Shown: one piece after another, positions 25,801 to 47,847 of the stretch | How positions within the stretch are numbered: the first letter of the stretch is position 1 | Layout of the letters: each line of letters begins with the position of its first letter | Origin: Sipunculus nudus | Lineage: Eukaryota > Annelida > Sipuncula > Golfingiida > Sipunculidae | NCBI GenBank assembly: GCA_026874595.1 | Contig: CM049316.1 | Coordinates: 67,542,676-67,606,675, forward strand | Direction of reading: 5' to 3' | DNA length: 64,000 bases | Notes under the pieces: generated by a model | What the model saw: only the letters and a program-made list of their open reading frames with translations | What the model was told of the DNA's origin: nothing | The model's database searches: none | Program-made: the position numbers and the translations under genes

Positions 25801-27912
25801 GTATTTTTCATTTATAGACACGTACGGGTGGAGAGGGGCAGTCCTTTTTTCCGGCGCCATTCAACTTCAAGCTGCTGTATTTGGTGCCCTCTTGCGACCA
25901 TTCTACACACCAGGAATGGGAGGAGATTCGCAAAGCAAAAAGAAATTCACTTTGAAGTCTTCCCTACGAGGCATTTTCGATTTTTCCGTTTGTTGCAACA
26001 TCCGGGTGCCCCTGTTCTTAATCAGTTCCTCTATGATACTGGCAGGTCACGTGATAGCTTATTTGTTTTTACCAGCAAGACTTGAATCAGTCGGAGTAGA
26101 AAAGAAAAAGGCGGCGTTTGCCGTGACTATAATGGGGATAACCAGTGTTGTCTTGCGACCTATATCCGGTTTAATTGGAGATCTTGTTGGATATTGGCGC
26201 GTTGTCATTCTTGGATTAAGTGGATTAGTCGTCGGAATATTAGTGACAGTTTCGTATGTCCTGGAAGCCTATTTGGCCTTTGGTATATATGCGGGTTTCA
26301 CCGGGGGAATGACAGGTAACTGTTTTGTTTGCACACACACACACATACACACAGGTACACACACACATGTTAACTCTCAACTACAGATCCCTATTGCACA
26401 CTTCATCACTTATTATAGGTATACTCCTGATATTTAATGCTTGCCCATGTAAGTTGTAACTTGCTCACAGAAACAGATCATAGCTAAAGTCATACAGTGC
26501 GAAAGCTTGTGGAAAATGTCTATTAAGCGTTATAAATGAGGCGAAGTAAGTCGTTTTAAAGATTTCTAAATTTAACAAATTGTGACATAACTCACCATAA
26601 CTTTGATGTATTAAATACTTCTCAAAATGCTTTCGCTTATTTAGCTGGTTATATGAGCCTACAGACGGCAGTTCTTGGAGATCTCGTCACGCGAGATAAA
26701 TTTGAGCACGTGACTGGATTGTTCTGCTTCTCGTTGGGAACATCAACAGTGATCGCGCCCCCTATCGCAGGTAACAAACACTATTGAAAAACGCTAAATA
26801 AATAGTTTATACAATCATACACAAAAGCGAAATATTAATAAAATAGGGAGGAAGGAAAAGATATATTAGTCGTCCAAAGAAAAACAAGATAAACGCTGAT
26901 GATAATATTAATTCTTGCACAAGTAAAATAGTTAAAGGTTGAAATCGAAATGAATGGGACTCTCAATATACACTGACACTCCTGAGAAATATTCTGTGAT
27001 CTCATGGCTCTAATATTTTTTATCTAAATAAAAATTAGTGATACTTTTAGTTCACAAATTTTGATATGTTATTCTCATTCTTACAAAAGGGTCGGATGTC
27101 GAAATATATCCGTTGTCCTCTGTACTTATGTATAATCCAGCCACGATATGTTCTAAATGTTTCAAAATCTTCTGGTTCGGAAACCAAATATAGGAGATAT
27201 TGTCATCGAACTACAGTTAAAAGTATAAACTACAACATTAAATGACGGTCATGATCAAACGACGGTAACAATTAAAATTGTCAACAAGTTTAATTAAATA
27301 AAAGTAAAGGTGTTCTTGGTTTTTTTAGTGAAGGTGACAGCCTCCGTTTTTATTGCTGTAGAATTATTTACATCTGAAGAAATCCATTCCGGTTTCAGAC
27401 TATGTGACAGGGCGGAACACAAGATTATTCTGGCGTCAACTAGGCTTAAGTGTACCACACCTGCGGGTCCAGGGTGTAGAACGCAAATTATCCCCTGAAA
27501 GGCACACTCGTTCGTGCGTTAAACACGATTTTAGGGGTACAGTCTTCCAATTTAGCCTGCAGAGCGGCCGCTCTGGGCTGGGGCCACCCGTGATATATCT
27601 CACTGCTCCTCGGCTGATACTAAAACTCACGATCTCTCGGCTCTGAGTCCTGTGCTCTATCCCAAAACCGGTGTGATTATGACGTTGCATGTTATTTTAT
27701 GGCAGGATTCTGTTATATATTAACATACTGTGTGATATATTTCTTCAGGTGCTATTGTTGACGTCACCAAAAATTTCGCCGATCCATTCCTGGTCTTTGG
27801 CCTTGTAGAAGTTGTTGGTGGCGTGTTGAGCACATTGACGTACATATTTATAAAACTCAACGTCAGAAAAACACAACAAAACATGGATAATAACGTCGAC
27901 ACGCAAACTTAA
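22810..27912 (+). CDS. SLC16 monocarboxylate-transporter-like protein, six exons, 5' end missing
   Basis: Exons: 22810-23013, 24414-24557, 25427-25573, 25818-26315, 26645-26770 and 27749-27912 (stop TAA). All introns are GT-AG, and every internal junction is phase 1. About 427 residues are visible. The MCT signature is DRGYAWVV (residues 10-17; the usual form is [DE]GG[WFY][GA]W). QYFNKHRSLAMG (132-143) matches the TM5 signature, and TYGWRGA lies at 166-172. About 12 membrane segments are visible, with a charged loop between TM6 and TM7 (GGDSQSKKK). In TM8 the conserved Arg is present (LRP, residue 278), but the position of the Asp four residues earlier in MCT1 is Ser, so proton-linked lactate transport is not assured; the substrate is unknown. 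It acts in the plasma membrane. The start codon must lie in an upstream exon I could not identify. A candidate AATAAA is at 28646. Confidence 0.9.
24177..24225 (+). repeat. GT/GA-rich microsatellite in SLC16 intron 1
   Basis: Alternating GT-rich then GA-rich sequence, followed by a run of Ts at 24230. Confidence 0.7.
25113..25340 (+). repeat. 30-bp minisatellite in SLC16 intron 2
   Basis: About seven tandem units built on GGGCCATAGATAATCTGT followed by TAATTCTTGACA, period 30 bp with small indels. Because 30 is a multiple of 3, the minus strand shows open frames with a ten-residue period; these are shadows of the repeat, not genes. Ends about 90 bp before the exon 3 acceptor. Confidence 0.9.
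26331..26370 (+). repeat. (CA)n repeat just inside SLC16 intron 4
   Basis: An interrupted CA run starting about 15 bases after the donor of exon 4 (GT at 26316). CA repeats near donors can bind hnRNP L and influence splicing in vertebrates; any such role here is inference. Confidence 0.85.
27400..27690 (-). mobile_element. Possible tRNA-derived SINE in SLC16 intron 5
   Basis: The minus strand begins with a tRNA-like head: GGATAGAGCACAGGACTCAG (box A-like) and GAGATCGTGAGTT (box B-like). The block is more GC-rich than the surrounding intron. No second copy in the window, so the call rests on the head alone. Confidence 0.35.
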
Positions 27913-29151
27913 CGCCTTGAAATCTCAGCCGTTAGTGTCATTGGATGGAGACAGAGGGCATTATATGTACATTATATATACCACGACTTGTTTGACTTCT
28001 ACCAGGCATTATTTTCACATTTTTTATGTTGAGGCTGCAGTATTCAGCAGTAGATGTATGTATATATACACGTAAGCTTTTATATTTACATAACATTAAA
28101 TGGCTATTTTTTACATGTTTAACGTTAATAAGCAGGGGTGTAGATGGCGGGGGGGGGGGGGGATGCATACCCCCAAGAAGTTTAGGTGGGAGGGGATGGT
28201 GTGTACAATCATAATATTTATAACGAACGTTGTGAGGTATTAGAAGTAACAACTGACTTGCGTCGTCAAAATTTCAAGGATCGTTAATTCGTTATTCAGA
28301 GTTTTACCACAGGTTTCCGCATATTTTGTATCTGTAAAGGAGATACGCTCATAATATTCAATTACAGTCTGACCGTAATTACTATTATCGTCAAGTATAC
28401 AATTTTATATGCAGACTAGGACCTCCATAGGTCTATAGCTATATGATAATCTATTAATCATATGAATTGATATGTTTGATTATTCTACAAATAACCCATT
28501 CTCATAATTGATAATGCATTCGGCCAAAAGCACGGTAAACGAGCTAAAAGAAAAAAAAATATTAAAAAAATTAATTTGCGGTAACTTCATAATCTATACA
28601 TCATTCTTTTCCTTAGGTTCTCTTGTTTGTTGATTGAATAGGGGAAATAAATAAAATGTCTTTTTCAAGAATTTTTAAATTTATTGAAGGTAAATCTTAT
28701 CTCCAAAATCGTTCCAGTATAAGAGATCAGTGTAGACATAGTCTATAAACTCTGTATTGCTTATATAGATTACCAAAGAATTCTTGAACAAACAGGCATA
28801 GTGTAGTAGTTTAGACAATATGTTTAAAGGGAAATAATAAGAAATTTCTAAAAAGGACAGATAAAACATGAAAAATCCCTTGCGAGGATTAGTTAAATTT
28901 ATCACATTTATAACTATATCTAATATAGAATCATCACAATAGAATCATTGTAAACAAGCATTCATGTCATAAAATTAAGGAGACAGGTTTAAGGAATGGT
29001 CTTCGTTAAATATTTAATCAGTAAACATATAGAAAAGCTCTACAGACGTTTTCTTAAGAAATGTAATGAACTCTGAGAGGAAAAAAGATCGTAGATCTAT
29101 CATAAATGTTCAGTTGTGAAAACTCAACTTTAAAATTTGAAATCTAGAGAG

Positions 29152-29152
<1 letters not shown>

Positions 29153-29209
<57 letters not shown>
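29153..29209. repeat. (TA)n microsatellite
   Basis: Pure TA run of about 57 bp. Confidence 0.97.
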
Positions 29210-29212
<3 letters not shown>

Positions 29213-30963
29213 TTATGTAAATCTCAGTTGCTTATAGATGAAACAATTTTATTGCCTTCATATGTTGCTAAGAAAATGCCTAAACATTAGCAACATGTAT
29301 TTATCAATTTGATTTATCTAGTTTGGGTCAGAAACAGTGGGTGAGAGAGGCTGGAATTTACTTTTTGTTATTACATAATTTTTACCAGAATATGACTTTG
29401 TAAATTTTCAATTTTCCATCTGTCTTAGAAGTCGAAGACACATAATAGTGTAGAACAACCCCTACAGGCTTCATACATTTAGAAGGAATAGTTAGAAAAG
29501 TAATAACTTATGGCAACTTAACATTTTAGGAACAATTTTATTTTTGCAGAAAATAAGGGCCATCTCCATTTGTTAGGTTAAAGTCTCCAAATTTTCAAAA
29601 TTTACAAAATTTTGCATATTTGCTATTTGGAAAATTGAAAGTATCAACATGAAGTATCAGGCAAATCAGAGATGGTCATTAAGGGGGTATTTGTTGATTT
29701 CACATGGAATGACCAAAAAAAGAAAACTATTCCTACAAATTTGATACCCTTTTTTAAGAAGAAAATTTAGTATCACAAAATTATTTGTCCCCTGATATAT
29801 AGTAAATGTTGAGCACATTTACGGAAATTTGCTGAGAAAATATGTGTCCTGGCTTAAAAAAAGTGGATGAAACTGCTGCATGTACTTGACAATAAAAATA
29901 CACTTTTAGTGTTTTCTTTATAAATCCTGGCCATTGTGGCTAATGATGAGTTATAAAGTCATTCCTGCAAGTTTCTATTTCTTTTAGGCAAGTTCTGTCC
30001 CCCTGTAGTAAACCACTGAATCTAAAGGCAGAGTAATAGCATAAGAAGTAAAGAATGCTCCTGAAAGTTTACCTTTAACATGGAAATTTGAAGCAATCTT
30101 GAAACTTCAGCCTCATGTTATATACATACAGTATCACTGACTAAATGCGATACTGCGGTTCAACTTCGCGAACAGAAGCGAATTGAGGCGCCAAACATTC
30201 GGGCATTTCTTTGACTAGATAACTAGAAACTTTTGCGACATCTAGCACTTAAAGCGTTTATAAAACTGCACCGTTTAAGAGAATAAGAACTTAACAAGTA
30301 GATTTCTCTCCTGCGTTTTATCTGATTCCGCCATATGATCATCAACATTTAGCATAATAAGAAATGAATGATGATAAAAATATATATATACAGTTTACTT
30401 CCGACAACTCATTGGTTTTTATTCCATTATTTACCGATCTTGATAAAACCCTTTTAATCAAGCTTAAACAGAGTTTGCTCAGCATTTCATTTGCTGCACA
30501 GCTGCACGTTGATAAGGAATATAATGTTGATAATTTTGATTTTACCCCGTTAATTATTTATTATCGTTCTTGATGTAATGATTTTTTTTCGAGTATTTAT
30601 CATTTATCTATTTATTGGTTTATTCATTTAGATGTGCATACATTTATTTGTTCATTAACAATATCACTTCTTCTAGACTTAAATCCTTAAAAGAATTTAT
30701 GATACTAGTTCTATTTTTATGTACACTGATCTTATGGTCATCGATTCTCATGGTTATAATTTAATCAGAAACAAAATACAAATATAACTGTCAAGAATAA
30801 ATGTCCAGGACAATTTGTGTATTGGTGAAAGTAGAGTGATAGACCGAGGTAAGCATTCTACAATGTACAATTTTGATTTTTTTTATCACTATATATTATA
30901 CAATTAACCTCCCGTGCACACAAACACCCACACACTAATTTATATATACATACGAACACACGC

Positions 30964-30964
<1 letters not shown>

Positions 30965-31007
<43 letters not shown>
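30965..31007. repeat. (TA)n microsatellite
   Basis: TA run of about 43 bp with one AA slip near its start. Confidence 0.95.
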
Positions 31008-31009
<2 letters not shown>

Positions 31010-32078
31010 TGACCATACCCCCAGGTCCGAAAACCTGTCTACGCCACTGTTTATAAGACCATTATTGCATTTTTTTGAGAGAGGGAGAGAGGGAGAGAGA
31101 GAGAAAGAGAGAGAGATTACATCTAAACTATTTTCGAATTCCAATTAGGAAAACGTTTTTATACTAGATAAAATATGACTGTTGTTTTATGTTAACCATT
31201 TAATAGAACAAATTATTAGTGTATAACGCAAACGTCTCATCTCATCTGCTATGTTTTCATGTTTCCTTTTAACCCCGATCACAGGTCTACACTTGACCTT
31301 AAACGTATTCGCAAGGTCGTATACAGTATTACCGATTCCCCTTTTTTGAATACATCTAGTTTATATGATCTTTTTGTGCTATCTGCACAGGGTGCCTTTA
31401 AACGTCCCTAAACGATCAACGACATCTGACGGACGATAAGACAAGCATACAAAAGCCAGTCACACAAAGGCGTTGTATTCTATTAAGTCCTCTTGGATAT
31501 AAGAACATATTGAAGTAAGATATTGGAGTAAGAACATATTGATTTTATTGTAATCAACAAATCTTAGGAGGTTTTTGTAATTGTGATATTTATTAGCAGG
31601 CTATAGTTTGTAAAGATAGGAAAATTTTGGACGAAGTTATGAGTAAAATAATATTTTTTTCGGTGACCTTGCCCATGACCTTTGACCTATCGCCACTAAA
31701 ATGAAAGACTTGCAAAAGTTTCGTTTTCTATCAACTGTATAAGTTTCAGAGCGATTGCTTGAGATTTGTGGCCTATAGAGCGAAAAAAATGAAATATTGT
31801 AATATCTCGTTTGACGAGAAAAGGTACGAGATTTCCCGAGATTTGGTATGAAGTCCAGTAAAACTGATTCAATGGTGCCTGAAGTTGAATAAATAGACCC
31901 ATATTTTGGGATATCATGAACCAAAGGCATCGGGGAAAAAACTACAATAATGAAAATGCCATAAAGAAAAGGAAAGATGAATGTTGGCTGATATAAACAT
32001 CATGTTACCTGGGTAAAGGTATATCTCATACAAATTTCACTTATTCATTGAAGGTATTGAGTATACCAGAAGAGGATA

Positions 32079-32246
32079 CGAGGGTGGTCCAGTGTGTTCG
32101 TACCCCCCCCCTCCCAATTTTTAAAGGTTTCAGACCAAATTTTTCGACCTGGACCATCCCTTTCCAGACCTGGAAACCTTTTTTAGTTTTTTAATGGTCC
32201 TCATATTGGCCTCCACCCCTTTCCCTAATTCTGGATCCGCCCTCCG
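32079..32246 (-). mobile_element. Second copy of the CAGGGGCNGATC-ended element
   Basis: The minus strand runs from GGAGGGCGGATCCAGAATTA to CACTGGACCACCCTCG and shares interior blocks (GGTCTGAAACC, GGTTTCCAGGTC) with 10074-10270. It contains a poly(C/G) run near one end, as in the other copy. Confidence 0.5.
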
Positions 32247-33235
32247 TTTACAAAAAATACATTTAAATAGGCTTAGAGTTGTTGAACAAGCAGACGGAAC
32301 AAAAATGTAAGTTATATTAAACAATTGCCTTTAATCTGCACAAACAAGTCATTAGGTGTTCCCTGTCTGCATAAAATGACGCCAATTTGCTGTAAAGTAG
32401 GTCATGGCTAAGGGGCGTGGGCCATAAGAAACAATCACTTATTAATTCTGAGGTTGAACCTATACTATGATTATGGCCAGTCACTGATAACCTTTTATCA
32501 CCGACCATTGCCCGAATACACTTTGCTCTCACGCGTGAATACATAGTGTCTACATAGTTCAACCGATTAATATGTATATACAGCTGAAAAGCGGGTTCAC
32601 AGTTCCAAACAATTTGTTGACTCGCCTACTAAACCTCACAGCTAAGGCCAAGGGCATTTGAAGAGAAAATATCCAAAAATGAGGTGAGAAAACAACATTT
32701 TAAATAAAATTTTTGATTATTCAAATTTACCAACATTTCTTGGTCATCTTTCACGCCGTTTAAAAAAACTTAATAATATACAATCATAAACGCTTCACAA
32801 GTTAGGGCTTTGTCCTAAGTTGTATTTCACATTTGGGATTTAATATAAGTACTATAGCGGTTTTACCGGTGATTAACTTTACCTTTACTTTTATTCTTGG
32901 GATAAATAATATGAAAAAAATTCACTTGATAATAGCCTTCGCCATAAATTTATTCGGCCCATATTTCAAGGTTCATTCATTCATAAGTGACTCTACATTT
33001 GTGAATAATCCTTGACGACGTTGCTGGATCCGGATCACTTACTGGATCAAAACCAAAATCTTATCGATTCTTCATTGCCCTATTCCCGAAATTGAATGAA
33101 TGGCAGAGGCACTAAGATTTGCTGCAAGCAAAAAGTTCGGTACAGGACTAATATTGTATTTTTTTCTTATTATTTGTTTATGAAAATTAAAGGTCATACA
33201 TATCTTAGTGAAATTTTCATCGAGTGTACGACAAA

Positions 33236-33355
33236 GCTAGGCAGCACAGCCACGGTTAATACCTTCCATGCGAGACCAGTCTGTACACTGCTCGACCTTC
33301 CCCCAATCATCCTCGTTGCAGGGCTCATTGCTCAGATATCGCATCAGTAGATCTA
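33236..33355 (-). other. Counterpart of the possible cysteine-containing exon relic
   Basis: The minus strand encodes NEPCNEDDWGKVEQCTDW, matching 8497-8610, with a 1-base indel upstream and a stop shortly after the block. Cys17 of the other arm is Trp here, so at least one copy is decaying. Confidence 0.3.
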
Positions 33356-34053
33356 ACTTCGTTCAAATTATGTAATCCTTGACGGATAAGACACATAAGC
33401 TGCCAGGATCAAAGGGATGCAGGTACACCCACAGTGATGTCATTATATTACTGAAGACACGCACAACATTCAAACAGATCGATATATTTGTTAAATTTTT
33501 CATAATTAAAAAAAAACAGATCATTTTCTATAAATTTCAAGAAAACGAAAAGGGTTATCTACCTGTAGTTAAAAAAAGGAGAGTTATTCAAGAGAGTTGA
33601 ATTTTTTTTTGTTATGGACAACTGGTTGAGTTCGGGGAGGATCGGAAATCGGAAATCTCTCATCATTATTTGCCTAAGTATGTTGCGGTCATTTGATATT
33701 TATTTGGATCTGCCTTATTTTTATAACCTTATTTTACAATACGTTCTTTATTTCGGTTTTGTGTGTTTTGGTGGTAATGTAACCAAACAGGATGAGAAAA
33801 AAACGAAGAAAATGATAAAAACGGGAGGCATGTTTGTGAGAAGGAAACCTGACGACATAAAACTTAGGCAGAAATTATTGATATGATGAGAGAGCAGACC
33901 CACTATGATGGTGAACGGCAAATGTGGAGAAACGGGTATCTATGGACACCAGGCTTCAATACTAAGCGATACCAAAAAAAAGTCTTAACGCGTGTCTTCT
34001 ATTTAAACAATGATATTTATACACTTTAAGTTTAAAATTATTGTGAAGGGGTG

Positions 34054-34060
34054 TATAAAT
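34054..34060 (+). promoter_or_regulatory. TATA box candidate for lyase copy 1
   Basis: TATAAAT inside GTGTATAAATCCCACTGA, conserved with copy 0 and about 470 bp upstream of exon A. Copies 2 and 3 have unrelated upstream sequence without this motif. The transcription start and first exon of copy 1 were not located. Confidence 0.45.
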
Positions 34061-34530
34061 CCCACTGATTTCAACTGTCTATACCTGTCTTTGCTTAGTA
34101 TTTTCTGGATCTTATAGCTTTTCAAAGGTTATGAATCTGCCTCCTTCACTCATCACGCAGCAATCATATACACTGCATTCACTCCAGATCACCTTTGTTG
34201 TAACCGCTGTTTTTGTGTAGTAAGATTGACGGGTTTTCAACACCAGAGCAGGCACAAAGCTAGGGATCAGACTAACGAGAGCGTAATGTCAGGGGTTTGA
34301 AATTTGGAATTGAATGCACAAAACTCGCATTAGTCTGTTTATAATTATCTGTCTTGTGCGAGCCCTGTTGATGAGACAAGGGGAATCCTGCTGTAAAATG
34401 CGGTTAAAACAGTTATTATGTTATAGGGCACCGACACATTATTTGGCATAAGGATTATAATTACATCACATGTGCATTAAGCAATAAAATAACATATTTT
34501 ACATTTTATTTTATGATTTTTACGTTTCAG

Positions 34531-43953
<9,423 letters not shown>

Positions 43954-44027
43954 TGACGTCATGATCCACGTGACGCGAGGAGATTTGACATCAGTTGTCC
44001 TTTCAAGAAAGTTATATAAATAACATC

Positions 44028-44033
44028 AATAAA
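44028..44033 (+). terminator. Polyadenylation signal, copy 1
   Basis: AATAAA 74 bases after the stop codon, conserved at the equivalent place in copy 2 (57248) and lost in pseudogene 0. Confidence 0.6.
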
Positions 44034-44630
44034 TAAGAACTTTCAATAATGAAGAAAGCTAATCGATTGTCGATTCTTCACAAAGAAGAAGATCATCCAA
44101 AATAAGATTTATCGCCATCTTTACATGACAATGCGATATTGAAAAAAAATTAACTGCCAATGAGAATCCAATATTTTTTTATTAAAAAAAAAGTAAAAAT
44201 TGAAGTTTCTATAAGTTGGCCACCTGGTACTCCAGTATGCTGACTTAAGAATAAAAACAGGAAAATAAAAATAAGCCACTAGCTATCATTGGACAAAATG
44301 ACCAAGCTAACGGTATGTTAAGAAAATAGATTTATCATTTATGAAGATACTTTAACCCTTCCCGACACACACGAAGAAAGATTTGCAGCTGTGATGCTCC
44401 GATTTAATATACAGTTCTTAATCGAATCTATAACAAACAAAACATAGGTCCCCCTGACCTCATTCCTATTAGATATTGATGAAAAAGTTCCCTTTTCATA
44501 CAATTTATGTATATAACCAATCAATGCCATACAGGCATAAATCTTTCATATGTAATTTACCTAGCATCGGGTAAATCTGGAATAAAAATAACTTGACAAA
44601 CACGTTATTCTTAATTTTTTCAGGTTGAGA

Positions 44631-45158
44631 TAGTGGTGGGATTCGGATCTTTTTTCATAATCAATCATCGGTTTGAGCAAACCGATCGATGATCGATTAA
44701 TTGGTTCATACAAATATAAAGAAATATGCAATTATCAGTGAAACTGAACTTTATTTAACCCAGCCAGCATGTCTGGGTAATTCTATCCTAAGAATGTGAG
44801 TTCTTGCCTCTTTTATTTTCCTATTAATACTAAGCTATGCTATACAAAGTATCATTTTAATTAATTATAACAATCAGCAATTAAACCACAATTTATTAAG
44901 TTTTCCGTTCTCCCATCTACTCTGTCCTGCTAATTAAGTTACATACGGAAGCGATTATGGAACACAGACTCATTATATGAATTGTGAAATAATGTAAAAA
45001 AAATGAATCATTCTTGCCTCTAACATAAAGCCATTCTGTAAAAAGAAAAATCAGTCACGATTATGATGTAATCAACAGTTGCCTTTGGTAATCGAGCGCT
45101 TGAAAGTGGCAGCAAACTGACTGACTTTCGATAAAACTCGATGATCGGCCCACCACTA
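44631..45158. mobile_element. hAT-like MITE, 528 bp, with 8-bp target duplication
   Basis: Inverted ends TAGTGGTGGG at left and CCCACCACTA at right; inside each is a CGGATC / GATCGG-type block. Flanks are GGTTGAGA (44623-44630) and GTTTGAGA (45159-45166), an 8-bp duplication with one mismatch, as expected for hAT. No transposase. The left arm of the inverted duplication lacks the element, so insertion followed the duplication. Confidence 0.75.
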
Positions 45159-45169
45159 GTTTGAGAGGT

Positions 45170-45369
45170 TTAGTAACACCTGACCTTTTGATCAATATTT
45201 CCATAGATGAGCTCGCTGCAAAAGACGTGTGACTTAGTTTAGTTTCATTGTCAAGGTCTAGTATCAAACTACGGCAGCCATGATTCCAAATTGTCTTATT
45301 TATCGTCTGTAGCATATCAGGGTCATAAGGTCGTGTCTGCTTGTTATGGGACATAACTGAAATAGTCAA
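45170..45369 (-). other. Counterpart of the coding-like segment at the window start
   Basis: The minus strand encodes MSHNKQTRPYDPDMLQ and NKTIWNHGCRSL, matching 46-200. It is absent downstream of copy 2, where 44545-45405 is missing or was never inserted. Confidence 0.25.
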
Positions 45370-45409
45370 GAGAAATGTATTTAAAATCTGCCAATAATAC
45401 TAGACCTGT

Positions 45410-47062
45410 TTTTGTTAATAATAACTGTTATCCTTCGCGCTTTGTAAAATAACTTTCACGAAATACTCTATCGTCACACCAGATCACCAGGTCTAACTCG
45501 TGGTTTTGGTATAGGATGAAAATTAAGTCATAACTGCCTGGTTGGCGATGATGTGGTAAAGTTCATTGATGACATACGCAGTAAAAAATGGCGGGTACCT
45601 TGGGTAGACCGATCACACGAATTTTGTCGTAATAATTGAACAAATGAAATTATTATGAAAACGAATTTCTGAAATTTCTCAATATTGAAATTGTAGTTTG
45701 AATGTAACTCCAGATTAACCCCTGATGTTATTATCCCCTTGCTCATTTTACTTAATGAAGAATACTTACGCTTTCAACTCATGACATACTATCTATATTA
45801 GCCCCCTGAAGGATACGAGATTTAAAGATCGAATGGCTCTATATGAAAATAAATTATATATTAAATATATTGTTATTTATAACTATATTGACTCATACAT
45901 TTTACGAACGCGCACATAGTACATGCAAACATACGATATAAAAAGATTTACCCCTTTTGAGAAGTCCAGAGGAAAGAAATTCTAAGAATATCAGCAAATA
46001 AACATAAAGAAACAACTAAGTTGAGGGCGTGACCTGATTTCTAGGGGGGGGGGATCGCTTAGTGGTTGCATATATCTAGCAATATATTGTTATATCCTTA
46101 TATAAATAAGTCCCTGCTGTCTTTCCCCATTCTGTCAGACTAGCATTAGCTAATATTGCCATATTTTTTTTTATATTTAGTGTAGCGTCATTTCTACGGG
46201 GTCATCACCAGCGATTTTGCAATTATTAATGTATGCCAAGCCTGATTGAGTCACCTCAGAAAAGAGTATAATTTTTCTTCATTAGATGTCTCTACCAACA
46301 CAAAGAAGATCTAAAAATAGACCTGAAATTGATCGTGCATCCACAATGTGATACCTTTCGTTTACTAAAGCCAAGCAGCCAAATTTATTTGGAAATCTTT
46401 ACTTTCTCATATTTCTGACACACATACATTAAGACGGATGCACATGAAACAAAATATCCTCTCTGGCTCAACAATATCTGTGGAGGCGAATAACATATTT
46501 CTACATTAAAGCCTCTATTGATATCCATTGCACCGGCCCCTATAAAATAAGCTCGTCTCTCTTAACCCCGGATAGTGTGTCCATTTATAACTAATAACAT
46601 TCCCGTGTCGGGATCATTAATTAATTTATAATTACCGGTCTTCGTAATTAAGGTAATAAAGAATCCCCTCTTAGCCAGAAATAACGAAACTGCCGTGTTG
46701 CGAATGACACTGTGCATTACCTCATTTTAAAACGATATTGTTCCCGGAGTGACCTCGCCAATATGAGAATAAATAATTTTTAATGTTCACATCATTCTGA
46801 GTGATTCTCCGTGTTTTTTAAATTGCATGGAGGTAGCCATGGTATAAGACGGAACGCCGGTATAATCGTCGCTGGTTATTCACAACGCAGGATTTAGGTC
46901 TATTGCGTATGACGGTTTGAATGAATCCTGCTTTATGTGTACATATTTTATTGATACAATATTCCACTGAAAATCTCTTATTTTATTTAAACTTAAGAAT
47001 TAAAAAAAATAAACATTCCTAATCTCATTGTATACATCCCCCGACCCCGATAAAAAGCCCCG

Positions 47063-47111
<49 letters not shown>

Positions 47112-47622
47112 AATTACGTAAATGTTAAGTTGCACATTAACGTGAGTCATCATACTGCCGCATTGAACAGGTGGGAATGTATGTGGATTAGGATTATGCC
47201 TGCAATTGTAATGAGCTCAGATCTTGTGTAAAATTTTTCATTGAATACAATATATCATTGTATACAGTATTTCACTGTAAACAATATTTCACTGTATACA
47301 ATATAAACATTTTTTTGTTTATTTGTTGACAGCTGATATCATCAGGGACAACATTAAAGTATCCATCGACCTATTTAGTTGTTTCTGGTTTTCACCTGAG
47401 ACCCAGGAGGCCCATTATCATAAAATTAATATTACCTACACGGGATAACCACTTGTTTGTTTGTACAGGATATTGAAAAACAAACATGAGCATCTGACTC
47501 TGGCCCCTTATACTCTTTGTCCACAAAAACCCTAAACAAATGTCTATATTACGTCCACACATGTCAGTTGTTTAAGTTTTGTGAGGCATGTACACGTCCT
47601 GCTAAACTGTTACACCACAACG
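45410..47622. other. Intergenic region between copies 1 and 2
   Basis: No exon recognised. Much of it aligns with 57750-60900 between copies 2 and 3. Shared blocks include GAGGCGAATAACATATTTCTA and a GTCGGGAT...TTAATTA stretch. It must hold the promoter of copy 2; no TATA box was seen near the ATG. A poly(G) run is at 46043. Confidence 0.5.
47063..47107. repeat. (TA)n microsatellite
   Basis: TA run of about 45 bp, at the place equivalent to 60380-60435 upstream of copy 3. Confidence 0.95.
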
Positions 47623-47809
47623 ATGAGGTAAGTTTATTTTAATCGTAGTTCTGTTCAGGAATTCATATTCCATTTGATCTAAAAACACAAGAAAATGCAT
47701 TTATGGTTTAATCATTGTCTTCATTATTTTTCAAATATTTTTACAATTTTTCCGCACTTGCTGTGACACACATATATATATACATAATATATATAAATAT
47801 ATATATATT

Positions 47810-47847
<38 letters not shown>

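Larger units (their letters stand above)
27954..32078. other. Gene-free stretch downstream of the SLC16 gene
   Basis: The probable 3'-untranslated region ends near the AATAAA at 28646-28655. A poly(G) run lies at 28149-28162. A transposon-end-like GTGGCGTAGACAGG (minus strand) lies near 31040, next to a (TA)n tract, followed by a GA-rich run at 31078-31116. No coding blocks were recognised. Confidence 0.4.

Noticed and set aside
33614..33886. 90-codon frame upstream of copy 1
   Set aside because: The matching region of the left arm does not keep the frame; likely untranslated flank.
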